Assembly (NCBI GenBank): GCA_947584105.1
Contig: CANPWK010000060.1
Coordinates: 1 to 6,480 of the forward strand
From: an uncultured Bacilli bacterium
GTDB taxonomy: Bacteria; Bacillota_I; Bacilli_A; RF39; UBA660
Direction: 5' to 3'
Length of the DNA: 6,480 bases
How positions within the stretch are numbered: the first letter of the stretch is position 1; each line of letters opens with the position of its first letter. A program made the position numbers and the translations under genes. Positions 1 to 6,132 of the stretch are shown one piece after another. The notes beneath the pieces are model-generated. The model was given only the letters and a program-made list of their open reading frames with translations, was not told where the DNA came from and ran no database searches.

Positions 1-716
1 TGCCATGCTTCATAATTATATCCAGTAATATCTTCTTTATTTTCTGGGAATCTTAAAATAAAACCATATTTATATGCATTTTCATTTACCCATTTACCAG
101 TTTCAGTATTTAGAAAATTCTCATTAGTACCATTTATATCCATACATAATCCACTTTGATGTTCAGAATATCCAGCACGAGCAGAATAAGTATCTGCTGC
201 TTCCTTACCATCACGATTTAAATAATTATTATATAAATCAACTTGAACGTTATAAGAACGATAACCACTAGTAATTTTTAGTGAATATCCTAATTTTTGT
301 GCTTCAGTTTTCATCTTAATAAATGCTTCCATAACTTCTTTTTCCAAATAATCTTCTCCATAAATATAATCACTTGTAATAGGTTTATACGGATTAACTG
401 GCTTATAAGTACTATCAAGAGGATAAGATTTATTAACAATCATAACACCATCTACATAATAAGCCCCATTATATTTAGTAAGATTAAGATTAGTTTTAGT
501 TTTACTTATAAATTCTTCATTTTCTCTTAGATTATAATTACTTACATTTTCTTTTTTCTCTTGCTTAATATCTTTTTTATTAGAATCTTTAACTACTTTA
601 GAATTTTTATTACTAGAATCATTATTTTTTAAAAATAAAAATAAAAGTGTTATAAAAACCAATAAAATTAAAACTATAAATATCCGTAATATTTTAACCT
701 TTCTTTTTTTTCTCAT
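1..716 (-). CDS. VanY-family D-alanyl-D-alanine carboxypeptidase, membrane-anchored, C-terminus cut by window edge
   Basis: 238 complete codons are visible and the gene runs off the left edge. Enzymes of this family (peptidase M15B, VanY type) are zinc D,D-carboxypeptidases that remove the terminal D-Ala from peptidoglycan stem peptides outside the membrane. Residues 1-11 are basic (MRKKRKVKILR), about 12-29 form one hydrophobic segment (signal anchor or signal peptide), and about 30-60 are a Lys/Asn/Ser-rich linker. The peptidase core shows SGYRSY at 150-155 with Q158, then GYSEHQSGLCMDI at 182-194, giving zinc ligands H186 and D193. The sequence ends in YEAW at 235-238 followed by CA, consistent with the family E-x-W-H motif (E236 catalytic base, next residue the third zinc His). 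The ATG lies 2 bases after the xseB stop and is preceded by GTGGAG, so it is probably the last or a late gene of the nusB-xseA-xseB transcript. Family membership is clear. A role in vancomycin resistance is not implied; ordinary wall turnover is likelier. Confidence 0.93.
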   Translation of the reverse strand, partial: MRKKRKVKILRIFIVLILLVFITLLFLFLKNNDSSNKNSKVVKDSNKKDIKQEKKENVSNYNLRENEEFISKTKTNLNLTKYNGAYYVDGVMIVNKSYPLDSTYKPVNPYKPITSDYIYGEDYLEKEVMEAFIKMKTEAQKLGYSLKITSGYRSYNVQVDLYNNYLNRDGKEAADTYSARAGYSEHQSGLCMDINGTNENFLNTETGKWVNENAYKYGFILRFPENKEDITGYNYEAW

Positions 717-718
717 AT

Positions 719-937
719 TTACTCCACATTAAAATCCTTTAATTCATTATTTTCTGTTACTATTTTACTTATCTTCTCATCGATGGATTTTAATTTTTCA
801 TCACAATTTTTAACTAAATTCATAGCTTTTGTATATTTTTCAATAGAAGTATCTAAATCAATATCACCTTTTTCTAATTCATTTACAATACTTTCTAACT
901 CTTTTATTTGATCTTCGAATTTCCCATTATTTTTCAT
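719..937 (-). CDS. xseB: Exodeoxyribonuclease VII small subunit (XseB)
   Basis: 72 residues, typical length for the family. XseB binds several copies to XseA to form exonuclease VII, which degrades single-stranded DNA from both ends into oligonucleotides and acts in repair in the cytoplasm. The sequence is almost entirely helical and charged. The family pattern is clear from residue 7 on: FEDQIKELESIVNELEKGD, then LDTSIEKYTKAM, then a Cys-containing helix (NCDEKL), as expected for its helical-hairpin fold. The start overlaps the end of xseA by 11 bases, and AAAGGA lies 5 bases before the ATG, inside the last xseA codons, so translation is probably coupled to that of its partner subunit. The next gene, a wall peptidase, begins 2 bases after the stop. 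Confidence 0.95.
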   Translation of the reverse strand: MKNNGKFEDQIKELESIVNELEKGDIDLDTSIEKYTKAMNLVKNCDEKLKSIDEKISKIVTENNELKDFNVE

Positions 938-2198
938 AATTATCCTTTCCTTCTACTTTAGCAAATACATGCCCATTATCCATTTTAATTAATAAAATAT
1001 CATTTACTTCGACATCATTAATATCTTTAATTAATTTATCGTTTTTATAAGTTAAACTAAATCCTCGCTTTAAAGAATTTAAAGGATTTAATAATTCTAA
1101 CCTATCAATTATATTATTTAATAATAACTTTTTTTCTTTAGTATATATTTTTGGATCTGTTAAAAAATGATTATTTTTTATTATTTCTAATCGATGCTTT
1201 GCATTGTTAACATTATTAATTAATAAATTATTTAATTTTTCAATTAAAATATCCAACTTTTGTTTTTTTTGTTCAAATATTATCATTGGATTTTTCAAAA
1301 TAAAAGAATTTTTTATTGAATCCAAATATAATTTTTGATAATTTATTTTAGCATTTATAGCTTCATTAATTCTAACCTTTAAATTGGCTAAATAATTAAT
1401 TAAATCTGACAAATTTGGTACAGCCATCTCTGCAGCTCCAGTTGGAGTTGGTGCACGCATATCAGCTACAAAATCAGCAATAGTATAATCAATTTCATGT
1501 CCTACTGCACTAATAGTTGGAATTTTACAATCATAAATACGACGTGCTAAAGCTTCTTCATTAAACGGCCATAAATCTTCAATGGAACCACCACCACGAC
1601 CAATTATTAATACATCTAAATCATAAGTTTCAGCTAAATCAATCGCTTCTATAATGCTTTTATAAGCACCACTTCCTTGTACTAAACTAGGAAATAAAAT
1701 TACATCGCAAATTGGATAACGCCTTTTAATAGTAGAAATTATATCTTTAACAGCAGCTCCTTCTTTAGCAGTTATAACACCTATCTTACTTGGATATTTT
1801 GGTATCTTTTTCTTATGATTTGGATCAAATAATCCTTCTTTAGCTAAATTCTTTTTTAATAATTCAAACGCTAAATACAAATTACCTATACCATCTTTTT
1901 TCATATCCGCTACATAAATTTGATAGCTACCACCTGATTCGTAAACCGTAATTCTACCTTCTACTAAAACTTGATCACCATCAACTGGTACAAAATTCAA
2001 CTTTTTAGCACTACTATTAAACATAATAGCATTTATTTTGCTATTTTCATCTTTGATAGAAAAATAAATATGCCCTGTTGAATGCATTTTTAAATTAGAT
2101 ATTTCCCCCTTTAAGTAAACATTAAATAAATTCTCATCAGTATCTAATTTATGTTTTAAATAGCGATTAATAGCTGTAACTGTTAAATACTTATTCAT
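927..2198 (-). CDS. xseA: Exodeoxyribonuclease VII large subunit (XseA)
   Basis: 423 residues, slightly shorter than the E. coli and Bacillus proteins (about 450). This is the catalytic subunit of exonuclease VII, a metal-dependent single-strand DNA exonuclease. Residues 1-100 form the N-terminal OB-fold (LTVTAINRYLKHKLD; GEISNLKMHSTGHIYFSIKD). The catalytic domain follows, with IGVITAKEGAAVKDI at 139-153, GRGGGSIEDLWPFNEE at 200-215, and AVGHEIDYTIADFVADMRAPTP ending in TGAAE up to 257 (H234 and D237 in the conserved core). A long Lys/Asn-rich coiled-coil region spans about 262-370. The C-terminal segment has LKRGFSLTY at 376-384, the usual XseA end motif. The start is well supported by GGAGG 3 bases before ATG, placed within the last codons of nusB (8-base overlap). 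The 3' end overlaps xseB by 11 bases, so nusB, xseA and xseB are a tightly coupled block. Confidence 0.97.
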   Translation of the reverse strand: MNKYLTVTAINRYLKHKLDTDENLFNVYLKGEISNLKMHSTGHIYFSIKDENSKINAIMFNSSAKKLNFVPVDGDQVLVEGRITVYESGGSYQIYVADMKKDGIGNLYLAFELLKKNLAKEGLFDPNHKKKIPKYPSKIGVITAKEGAAVKDIISTIKRRYPICDVILFPSLVQGSGAYKSIIEAIDLAETYDLDVLIIGRGGGSIEDLWPFNEEALARRIYDCKIPTISAVGHEIDYTIADFVADMRAPTPTGAAEMAVPNLSDLINYLANLKVRINEAINAKINYQKLYLDSIKNSFILKNPMIIFEQKKQKLDILIEKLNNLLINNVNNAKHRLEIIKNNHFLTDPKIYTKEKKLLLNNIIDRLELLNPLNSLKRGFSLTYKNDKLIKDINDVEVNDILLIKMDNGHVFAKVEGKDNYEK

Positions 2199-2601
2199 AA
2201 TCCTCCATAGAATGATATATCTTATCTAAACATGCATTAATCATATTTTTAACCTTTTCATCACTATAATTTTTAGCTAAATTAACGCTTTCATTAATCA
2301 CTACAATTGGTGGTGTTTTCGTATATAAAAGTTCATATATCCCCATCAATAAAATTGCTTGATCAGTATATCCTAAACGATTTATAGTCCAACCATTTAA
2401 ATATTCATTAGCCTTATTTATTAAATCTGTTTTATAAGTAGTAACTCCATAAACAATATCTTTTACAAATTCATTATCTACTTCTATAATATCTTTTATA
2501 ATATCGTCTATTATATAATCAATATTATTTGCCTCATAAACATTAATTTGATATAAAATTATCATAATTTTTTTTCGTAATTCACTTCTATTTAAGCTCA
2601 T
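2191..2601 (-). CDS. nusB: Transcription antitermination factor NusB
   Basis: NusB is a small all-helical RNA-binding protein. With NusE (ribosomal protein S10) it binds boxA RNA and supports processive transcription of rRNA operons. The reading frame can be extended to an ATG at 2613 (140 residues, MGDK...), but I choose the ATG at 2601 (136 residues, MSLNRSELRKK). GGTGAT lies 3 bases before it, nothing resembling a Shine-Dalgarno precedes the upstream ATG, and NusB proteins normally start just before such an R-x-x-R/K segment. Numbering from the 2601 start, the core shows FVKDIVYGVTTYK at about 45-57, RLGYTDQAILLMGIYELLY at about 75-93, and the hallmark PPIVVINESVNLAKNYSDEK at 97-116, then a final helix NACLDKIYHSM. 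It is first in its cluster behind the promoter at 2684-2712. In B. subtilis nusB is followed by folD; here xseA overlaps it directly. Confidence 0.95.
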   Translation of the reverse strand: MSLNRSELRKKIMIILYQINVYEANNIDYIIDDIIKDIIEVDNEFVKDIVYGVTTYKTDLINKANEYLNGWTINRLGYTDQAILLMGIYELLYTKTPPIVVINESVNLAKNYSDEKVKNMINACLDKIYHSMEDYE

Positions 2602-2613
2602 TTTATCACCCAT
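2595..2613 (-). promoter_or_regulatory. nusB ribosome binding site deciding the start
   Basis: Reading the minus strand, ATG (2613) is followed by GGTGATAAA and a second ATG (2601). GGTGAT matches the 3' part of the extended Shine-Dalgarno (AGGAGGTGATC) with proper spacing to the second ATG. The first ATG is preceded only by an A/T stretch. The second ATG is therefore the likely start. Confidence 0.65.
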
Positions 2614-2650
2614 AATAAATTAATTGCTTCTATTTTAATAACATAAAAAC

Positions 2651-2670
2651 TATGAATAGCTATATTCATA
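2651..2670 (-). promoter_or_regulatory. Inverted repeat / hairpin in the nusB leader
   Basis: TATGAATA (2651-2658), a 4-base loop, and TATTCATA (2663-2670) form a perfect 8-bp stem, extendable by one U-G wobble on the minus-strand transcript. It begins only a few bases after the predicted transcription start. On the transcript it is followed by GTTTTT, giving a weak attenuator-like look, but the stem is nearly all A-U. It could alternatively be a protein-binding operator. The repeat is seen directly; the function is inference. Confidence 0.45.
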
Positions 2671-2683
2671 AATTCTTATAATA

Positions 2684-2712
2684 ATTATAACACCCAGATT
2701 TATTTATGTAAA
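2684..2712 (-). promoter_or_regulatory. Sigma-A type promoter for the nusB-xseA-xseB cluster
   Basis: On the minus strand, TTTACA (2712-2707) is separated by exactly 17 bases from TATAAT (2689-2684). The -10 is preceded by TGT, giving an extended -10 (TGTTATAAT). This matches the housekeeping consensus at 5 of 6 and 6 of 6 positions with optimal spacing. The expected transcription start is near 2677, leaving about 75 bases of leader before the nusB ATG at 2601. It separates the nusB cluster from the lipid kinase gene upstream. Confidence 0.75.
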
Positions 2713-2751
2713 TATTTTGATTATCATATAATGATTATAAATTTAATATTT
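2710..2751. repeat. AT-rich imperfect inverted repeat at the lipid kinase 3' end
   Basis: Outer arms AAATATT (2710-2716) and AATATTT (2745-2751) are exact complements, and a second inner pair ATCAT/ATGAT (2722-2726, 2730-2734) sits around the centre. It overlaps the stop codon of the lipid kinase gene and touches the -35 of the nusB promoter. There is no GC-rich stem or T-tract, so it is not a standard intrinsic terminator. In DNA this AT-rich the repeat may be partly chance. Confidence 0.3.
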
Positions 2752-3649
2752 AAGAAAAATTTTTAGCATTTTTAGATACTCTACAACAAATTTTTTTTAA
2801 TATTTTAATCTCATATTTCTTACTTTTATCGTTTAATTTTTCTCCATCAATACACCAATTTTTATCATAATTTTGTACTGATATTTTAATATCGTTAGTT
2901 CTTATTAATTTAAAACTTTTACTCTGAAAGCCCATTTTAATTTTTAAAAGTCCAAAAGCCATAGGAATGATAGCTTTAGTCTGAGAGATTAAAACTTCAA
3001 AAAGATTATCATTTAATTTAACATTTTTATAAAATCGCATGCCAGCTAAATGATTGGAATTAGAAATTAAAACCAAGGGAGTTCTTAAACTATTTTTCTT
3101 ACCATTTAATTCATATTCAATATCATATAATTTAATCTTATTTTTAAAGAAATCCTTAATTGCATTCTTAATGTATGCAAAATAGCCAAGGCGCATTTTA
3201 TCTTGCTTGGTAGTTTCATAAGGTATATTTAAAAATTTACCAAAACCAGCAGTATAAGTAAAAGGAGTATTATTAATAGATAATATATCATAAGAAACAT
3301 CCTTACCATCTAAGATATCATTAAATGAAGTAACAACATTATTAGTAAGACCAAATGAATGGCGCAAATCATTAGTTGTTCCAACTGGCAAATGGCTCAA
3401 TCGTAAAGGCTCTTTTCTTTCTAAATTTCCCTTTACTATCTCATTAAATGTACCATCTCCACCCATAGAAATAACCAAATCATAATAATCCACTTGTTTA
3501 ATTATTTCTGTTGCATCATTTCTTTTTTTAGTAAGCAAAAAATCAATAGTACAATTTTTTCTTTGCGCTATTAATTTTATCTTACTTTTTAATAAATCAA
3601 TATTTTTCTTATTCCCACTATAAGGATTATGGATAATTAAAATTTTCAT
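2750..3649 (-). CDS. Diacylglycerol kinase-family lipid kinase (YegS/DgkB type)
   Basis: 299 residues, the normal length for soluble DAGK-catalytic-domain kinases. Members phosphorylate diacylglycerol or related lipids at the inner membrane face using ATP. In Gram-positives, DgkB recycles diacylglycerol released during lipoteichoic acid synthesis back into phosphatidate. Visible motifs are NPYSG at 8-12, the nucleotide-binding SMGGDGTFNEIVKG at 61-74, LPVGTTNDLRHSFG at 87-100 (the GTxND motif; the common FA after ND is LR here), a TAGFG segment at 133-137, ISNSNHLAGM at 195-204, and the late WCIDGE at 265-270 where the family has DGE. There is no membrane segment. AGAGG lies 5 bases before the ATG, and the gene starts 15 bases after the unknown 171-residue gene, so it probably ends the methyltransferase-rimM-trmD cluster. 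The exact lipid substrate cannot be told from sequence; dgkB is a possible name but was not assigned. Confidence 0.92.
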   Translation of the reverse strand: MKILIIHNPYSGNKKNIDLLKSKIKLIAQRKNCTIDFLLTKKRNDATEIIKQVDYYDLVISMGGDGTFNEIVKGNLERKEPLRLSHLPVGTTNDLRHSFGLTNNVVTSFNDILDGKDVSYDILSINNTPFTYTAGFGKFLNIPYETTKQDKMRLGYFAYIKNAIKDFFKNKIKLYDIEYELNGKKNSLRTPLVLISNSNHLAGMRFYKNVKLNDNLFEVLISQTKAIIPMAFGLLKIKMGFQSKSFKLIRTNDIKISVQNYDKNWCIDGEKLNDKSKKYEIKILKKICCRVSKNAKNFS

Positions 3650-3664
3650 ATTAACCTCTATCAG

Positions 3665-4180
3665 TTATCTTGTCTTTCTATTTTCTTCTACATCTTGATT
3701 TTGATTAAAAATCATATTAGAAATCATTCTCTTATAATTTTCATTATACATTTCTTGATATATTTTATTTAAGGATTTTTCTTTTTCTCCATAAATCATT
3801 TTTTTCTTTATTTCACCTTCTAAAATATCAATTTTAGCAATCAACTGTTCCTGATATTTTGCTTCTAAATACTTTTTATATTTATATTCTACAATATTTC
3901 GATATCTACTTAAATCATTTAAAGCCTCTCTCAACCCCTCATCACTAGTACTATCATCATCAGTTAAAGAAGCAATCATCATAATAAATTTATCAAGTTT
4001 ACGCTTAGTTGATTTAATTAATAACTTTTTAACAATAGATGGAGAAATAATAATCATCTTACTAATAGCAATCCCATATTTATCACTATTTTTAGGATTA
4101 AAATTAAGGCCTATTAAAGCTGACTTATCTATAATTATTACAGAACCATTACTAGTTCTTTTACAAACATAATTTTTCAT
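3665..4180 (-). CDS. Uncharacterised protein in the trmD operon (N-terminal beta-like part, C-terminal helical)
   Basis: 171 residues; I do not recognise the family. The gene is very likely real: it starts 4 bases after the trmD stop, ends 15 bases before the lipid kinase start, and has the base composition of its neighbours. Residues 1-60 look like a compact, beta-rich domain (KRTSNGSVIIIDKSALIGLN; ISKMIIISPSIVKKLL). A short acidic patch follows at 73-81 (TDDDSTSDE). From about 83 on it is helical and strongly charged with possible coiled coil (LSRYRNIVEYKYKKYLEAKY, then IDILEGEIKKKM). No signal peptide or clear membrane helix and no catalytic motif is apparent. The Shine-Dalgarno is weak (GAGATGAT, 3 bases before ATG), suggesting translation coupled to trmD. 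The position normally held by rplS downstream of trmD is taken by this gene, but it does not resemble L19. Function unknown. Confidence 0.85.
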   Translation of the reverse strand: MKNYVCKRTSNGSVIIIDKSALIGLNFNPKNSDKYGIAISKMIIISPSIVKKLLIKSTKRKLDKFIMMIASLTDDDSTSDEGLREALNDLSRYRNIVEYKYKKYLEAKYQEQLIAKIDILEGEIKKKMIYGEKEKSLNKIYQEMYNENYKRMISNMIFNQNQDVEENRKTR

Positions 4181-4184
4181 ATAA

Positions 4185-4853
4185 TCATCTCTTTTCCATT
4201 AAATCTGGTCGCCTTTCTTTAGTCCTTGTTATTTGTTGTTCTAAGCGCCACTTTCTTATATTTTCATGATGACCTGATAATAATACTTCTGGTACCTTTA
4301 AGCCTTTATAAACTGGTGGTTTAGTATAAACAGGTATATCTAATAAATTATTATTAAATGAATCATTTAGATGAGAATCTTCATTAATTACACCATCTAA
4401 TAATCTCACTACACTATCTACAATAACCATACTAGGAATTTCTCCGCCAGTTAAAATAAAATCTCCAATACTAATTTCACAATCAGCAAGCGTCCTTATT
4501 CGTTCATCAAATCCTTCATAATGACCACAGATTAAAATAAGATGAGATTTTTCTGAAAGATTATAAGCTTCTTTTTGATTATAAGTATGTCCTTGAGGTG
4601 TTAATAAAATAACATAAGAATCTTCTTTTTTTAAATAATCTACTGCATCAAATATTGGCTGAGGCATTAATACCATTCCAACGCCTCCTCCATAAGAGTA
4701 ATCATCTACTCTTTTATGAGGATCAGTAGAAAAATCACGAATATTATGAATATTTATTTCCACTATTTTTTTATCAATTGCTCTTTTTATTATTGATTCG
4801 GTTAAAAAACCATTAAACATATCTGGAAAAAGTGATAAAATATCAATCTTCAT
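4185..4853 (-). CDS. trmD: tRNA (guanine-37-N1)-methyltransferase TrmD
   Basis: TrmD uses S-adenosylmethionine to methylate N1 of G37 next to the anticodon of certain tRNAs, preventing +1 frameshifts; it is usually essential and works as a dimer. The open frame extends to a TTG at 4859, but I choose ATG at 4853 (222 residues). AAGGGG lies 7 bases before this ATG and is almost touching the TTG, and the family begins MKIDILSLFPDMF. Residues (from this start): DDYSYGGGVGMVL near 50-62, the trefoil-knot SAM site with LTPQG (84-88), ICGHYEGFDERI (108-119) and SIGDFILTGGE (128-138), the linker with NDSF (catalytic Asp at 164), LLDIPVYTKPPVYKGLKVPEVLLSGHHENIRKWR, and the C-terminal LEQQITRTKERRPDL. 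It overlaps the rimM end by 11 bases, the usual rimM-trmD order. It ends in TGA. Confidence 0.98.
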   Translation of the reverse strand: MKIDILSLFPDMFNGFLTESIIKRAIDKKIVEINIHNIRDFSTDPHKRVDDYSYGGGVGMVLMPQPIFDAVDYLKKEDSYVILLTPQGHTYNQKEAYNLSEKSHLILICGHYEGFDERIRTLADCEISIGDFILTGGEIPSMVIVDSVVRLLDGVINEDSHLNDSFNNNLLDIPVYTKPPVYKGLKVPEVLLSGHHENIRKWRLEQQITRTKERRPDLMEKR

Positions 4854-5322
4854 ATTCAAGCCCCTTAATATAATTTATTTTTATAATTCTGTTTTCTTCA
4901 TCGATTTTCTTAATAAAATATGGTATTTTTGGAATCATATAAACATGTTTATTTTCTATTTTTAAAATTGGATATAATTTATTTTTTAAAATTTCAGTAA
5001 CTATTCCTTTATATTCATCTTCATAATATACTTTCATCCCTATTAAATCTGTCAATAGAGAAAATTTAAAATTAGAATTATCAAAATATACATTTAAACC
5101 TTTATATTGCATAACATCATCAATATTTGTTTTATTATTTAGAGTTACCATATCATAATTTTTATGTTTTCTATAAGTGTTTATAATCAACTCTTGATTA
5201 GCAATATATATTTTATTACCAGTTTTAAAAACTTCTTCTTTATTATCAAAATCACTTATAATTTTAATTTCACCTTTTAATCCGTGCGTATTTGCCACTT
5301 TGCCCAAATAAATTAAATCCAT
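4843..5322 (-). CDS. rimM: Ribosome maturation factor RimM
   Basis: RimM binds ribosomal protein S19 in the 30S head and assists late 16S rRNA maturation. I choose ATG at 5322 (159 residues, MDLIYLGKVANTHGLKGE), which matches where the family starts. The frame can be extended to a TTG at 5343, but no Shine-Dalgarno is near it, whereas GTGAT sits 3 bases before the ATG. The N-terminal domain covers about 1-85, with the signature GKVANTHGLKGEIKI at 7-21 and the MQYKGLNVYF segment. The C-terminal PRC-barrel covers about 90-159 (LTDLIGMKVYYEDEYKGIVTEIL; HVYMIPKIPYFIKKIDEENRIIKI; GLEYED). The barrel is divergent in places, with fewer acidic residues than usual, but complete. It overlaps trmD, so the two are probably coupled. 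The usual rpsP neighbour upstream is missing; a TrmH-type methyltransferase precedes it. Confidence 0.95.
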   Translation of the reverse strand: MDLIYLGKVANTHGLKGEIKIISDFDNKEEVFKTGNKIYIANQELIINTYRKHKNYDMVTLNNKTNIDDVMQYKGLNVYFDNSNFKFSLLTDLIGMKVYYEDEYKGIVTEILKNKLYPILKIENKHVYMIPKIPYFIKKIDEENRIIKINYIKGLEYED

Positions 5323-5388
5323 ATCATCACTATAATTAATCAAAATATTTATGTTTATTGATTAATTCCTTCCTATTTATATTTTTTA
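5323..5388 (-). promoter_or_regulatory. Methyltransferase-rimM spacer with an unattached Shine-Dalgarno sequence
   Basis: This 66-base spacer contains AGGAAGG at 5374-5368 on the minus strand, a strong Shine-Dalgarno match, yet no ATG, GTG or TTG follows within 20 bases. The nearest in-frame possibility is an ATA at 5358 (9-base spacing), continuous with rimM. I see no convincing promoter in the spacer; a TATAAA has no matching -35. Probably it is transcribed with the methyltransferase gene. Confidence 0.4.
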
Positions 5389-6111
5389 TTACATTAATTC
5401 ATATAAAATAATACTACAAGCAACCCCAACATTTAGACTTTCACATTTCTTATTCATAGGAATATAAATATTTTCATCTAATAATTTTTGAATATTATTA
5501 GATATGCCAGAACCTTCATTGCCCATTATTATAGCAAATTTTTCACTTTTTTTAAAATCTGATAAATTTACACCATCATTTACATCAGTACCCACTATTT
5601 TGTAATTTTTTAATTTTAGTGTTTTTATTATATCAAATAAATTAGTTGTAATAATATTAAGGTTAAAAATCATTCCTTGACTTGCTCTTATAACTTTCGA
5701 ATTATATAAATCCACACTATCTGAACTAATTATCAATGTATCAATATTAAAAGCAACACAACTACGAATAATAGTTCCAAGATTACCAGGATCTTGAATG
5801 TTATCAAGAATTACAACTTTATTATTAATATCATTATTTTGTAATTTGTGGCAAACTGCCATTATTGGTTGAGGGCAGTCTAGATTACTTATATATTTTA
5901 AAACATTAAAACTAACTGTAATAATTTTCTTATTGGTATTAAATTTAGTTCCTTCTTTTACAATTACATATTTAACTAAATCAGTTTTTAAGGCCTCTTT
6001 AACCAGATGTTCCCCCTCAATTAAAAATTCATTTTTTAAATCCCGATATTTTTTTTGATTTAGTTTTTTTAATTCTTTTATGAATTCATTATTTATTGAA
6101 CTATAATACAT
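5389..6111 (-). CDS. TrmH/SpoU-family RNA (ribose-2'-O) methyltransferase
   Basis: 240 residues from the ATG at 6111. SPOUT enzymes of this type methylate a ribose 2'-OH in rRNA (or tRNA) from SAM. The frame can be extended to a TTG at 6135, but GGTGGTGAT lies 3 bases before the ATG and the family starts near here (SSINNEFIKELKKLNQKKYR). Residues about 8-85 form the SpoU substrate-binding domain (FLIEGEHLVKEAL). The knotted catalytic domain has all three motifs: motif 1 VVILDNIQDPGNLGTIIRSC (99-118, with catalytic Arg 116), motif 2 IIMGNEGSGIS (194-204), and motif 3 IPMNKKCESLNVGVACSIIL (217-236). The architecture resembles RlmB, YsgA and antibiotic-resistance methyltransferases; the target nucleotide cannot be inferred, so no symbol is given. 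It leads the minus-strand cluster into rimM and trmD, consistent with ribosome maturation. It is divergent from the edge nuclease gene. Confidence 0.95.
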   Translation of the reverse strand: MYYSSINNEFIKELKKLNQKKYRDLKNEFLIEGEHLVKEALKTDLVKYVIVKEGTKFNTNKKIITVSFNVLKYISNLDCPQPIMAVCHKLQNNDINNKVVILDNIQDPGNLGTIIRSCVAFNIDTLIISSDSVDLYNSKVIRASQGMIFNLNIITTNLFDIIKTLKLKNYKIVGTDVNDGVNLSDFKKSEKFAIIMGNEGSGISNNIQKLLDENIYIPMNKKCESLNVGVACSIILYELM

Positions 6112-6126
6112 TAAATCACCACCAAT

Positions 6127-6132
6127 ATTATA
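6127..6132 (-). promoter_or_regulatory. Possible -10 element for the methyltransferase gene
   Basis: TATAAT occurs on the minus strand just before the ribosome binding site. The sequence 17 bases upstream is only TTTATT (3 of 6 to the -35 consensus). Initiation here would leave a leader of only about 9 bases and would cut into the Shine-Dalgarno, so this is a weak call. Confidence 0.2.

Noticed and set aside
297..530. A 77-codon plus-strand open frame rich in Phe, Ile and Asn
   Set aside because: It is antisense to the VanY-type peptidase gene, whose zinc motifs lie in the opposite frame. Its composition is that of a shadow frame in AT-rich DNA.
1..716. Vancomycin-resistance gene cluster
   Set aside because: VanY-type peptidases are common in wall turnover. 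No vanHAX ligase genes or vanRS regulators are in the window.
4843..4853. Possible Mycoplasma-type code (TGA as Trp)
   Set aside because: rimM and trmD both end naturally at TGA with normal family lengths, and conserved Trp residues (XseA LWPF, TrmD RKWRLEQ) are TGG.
4854..4859. TTG start for trmD two codons upstream
   Set aside because: The AAGGGG site is only one base from the TTG but 7 bases from the ATG, and the family begins at MKID.
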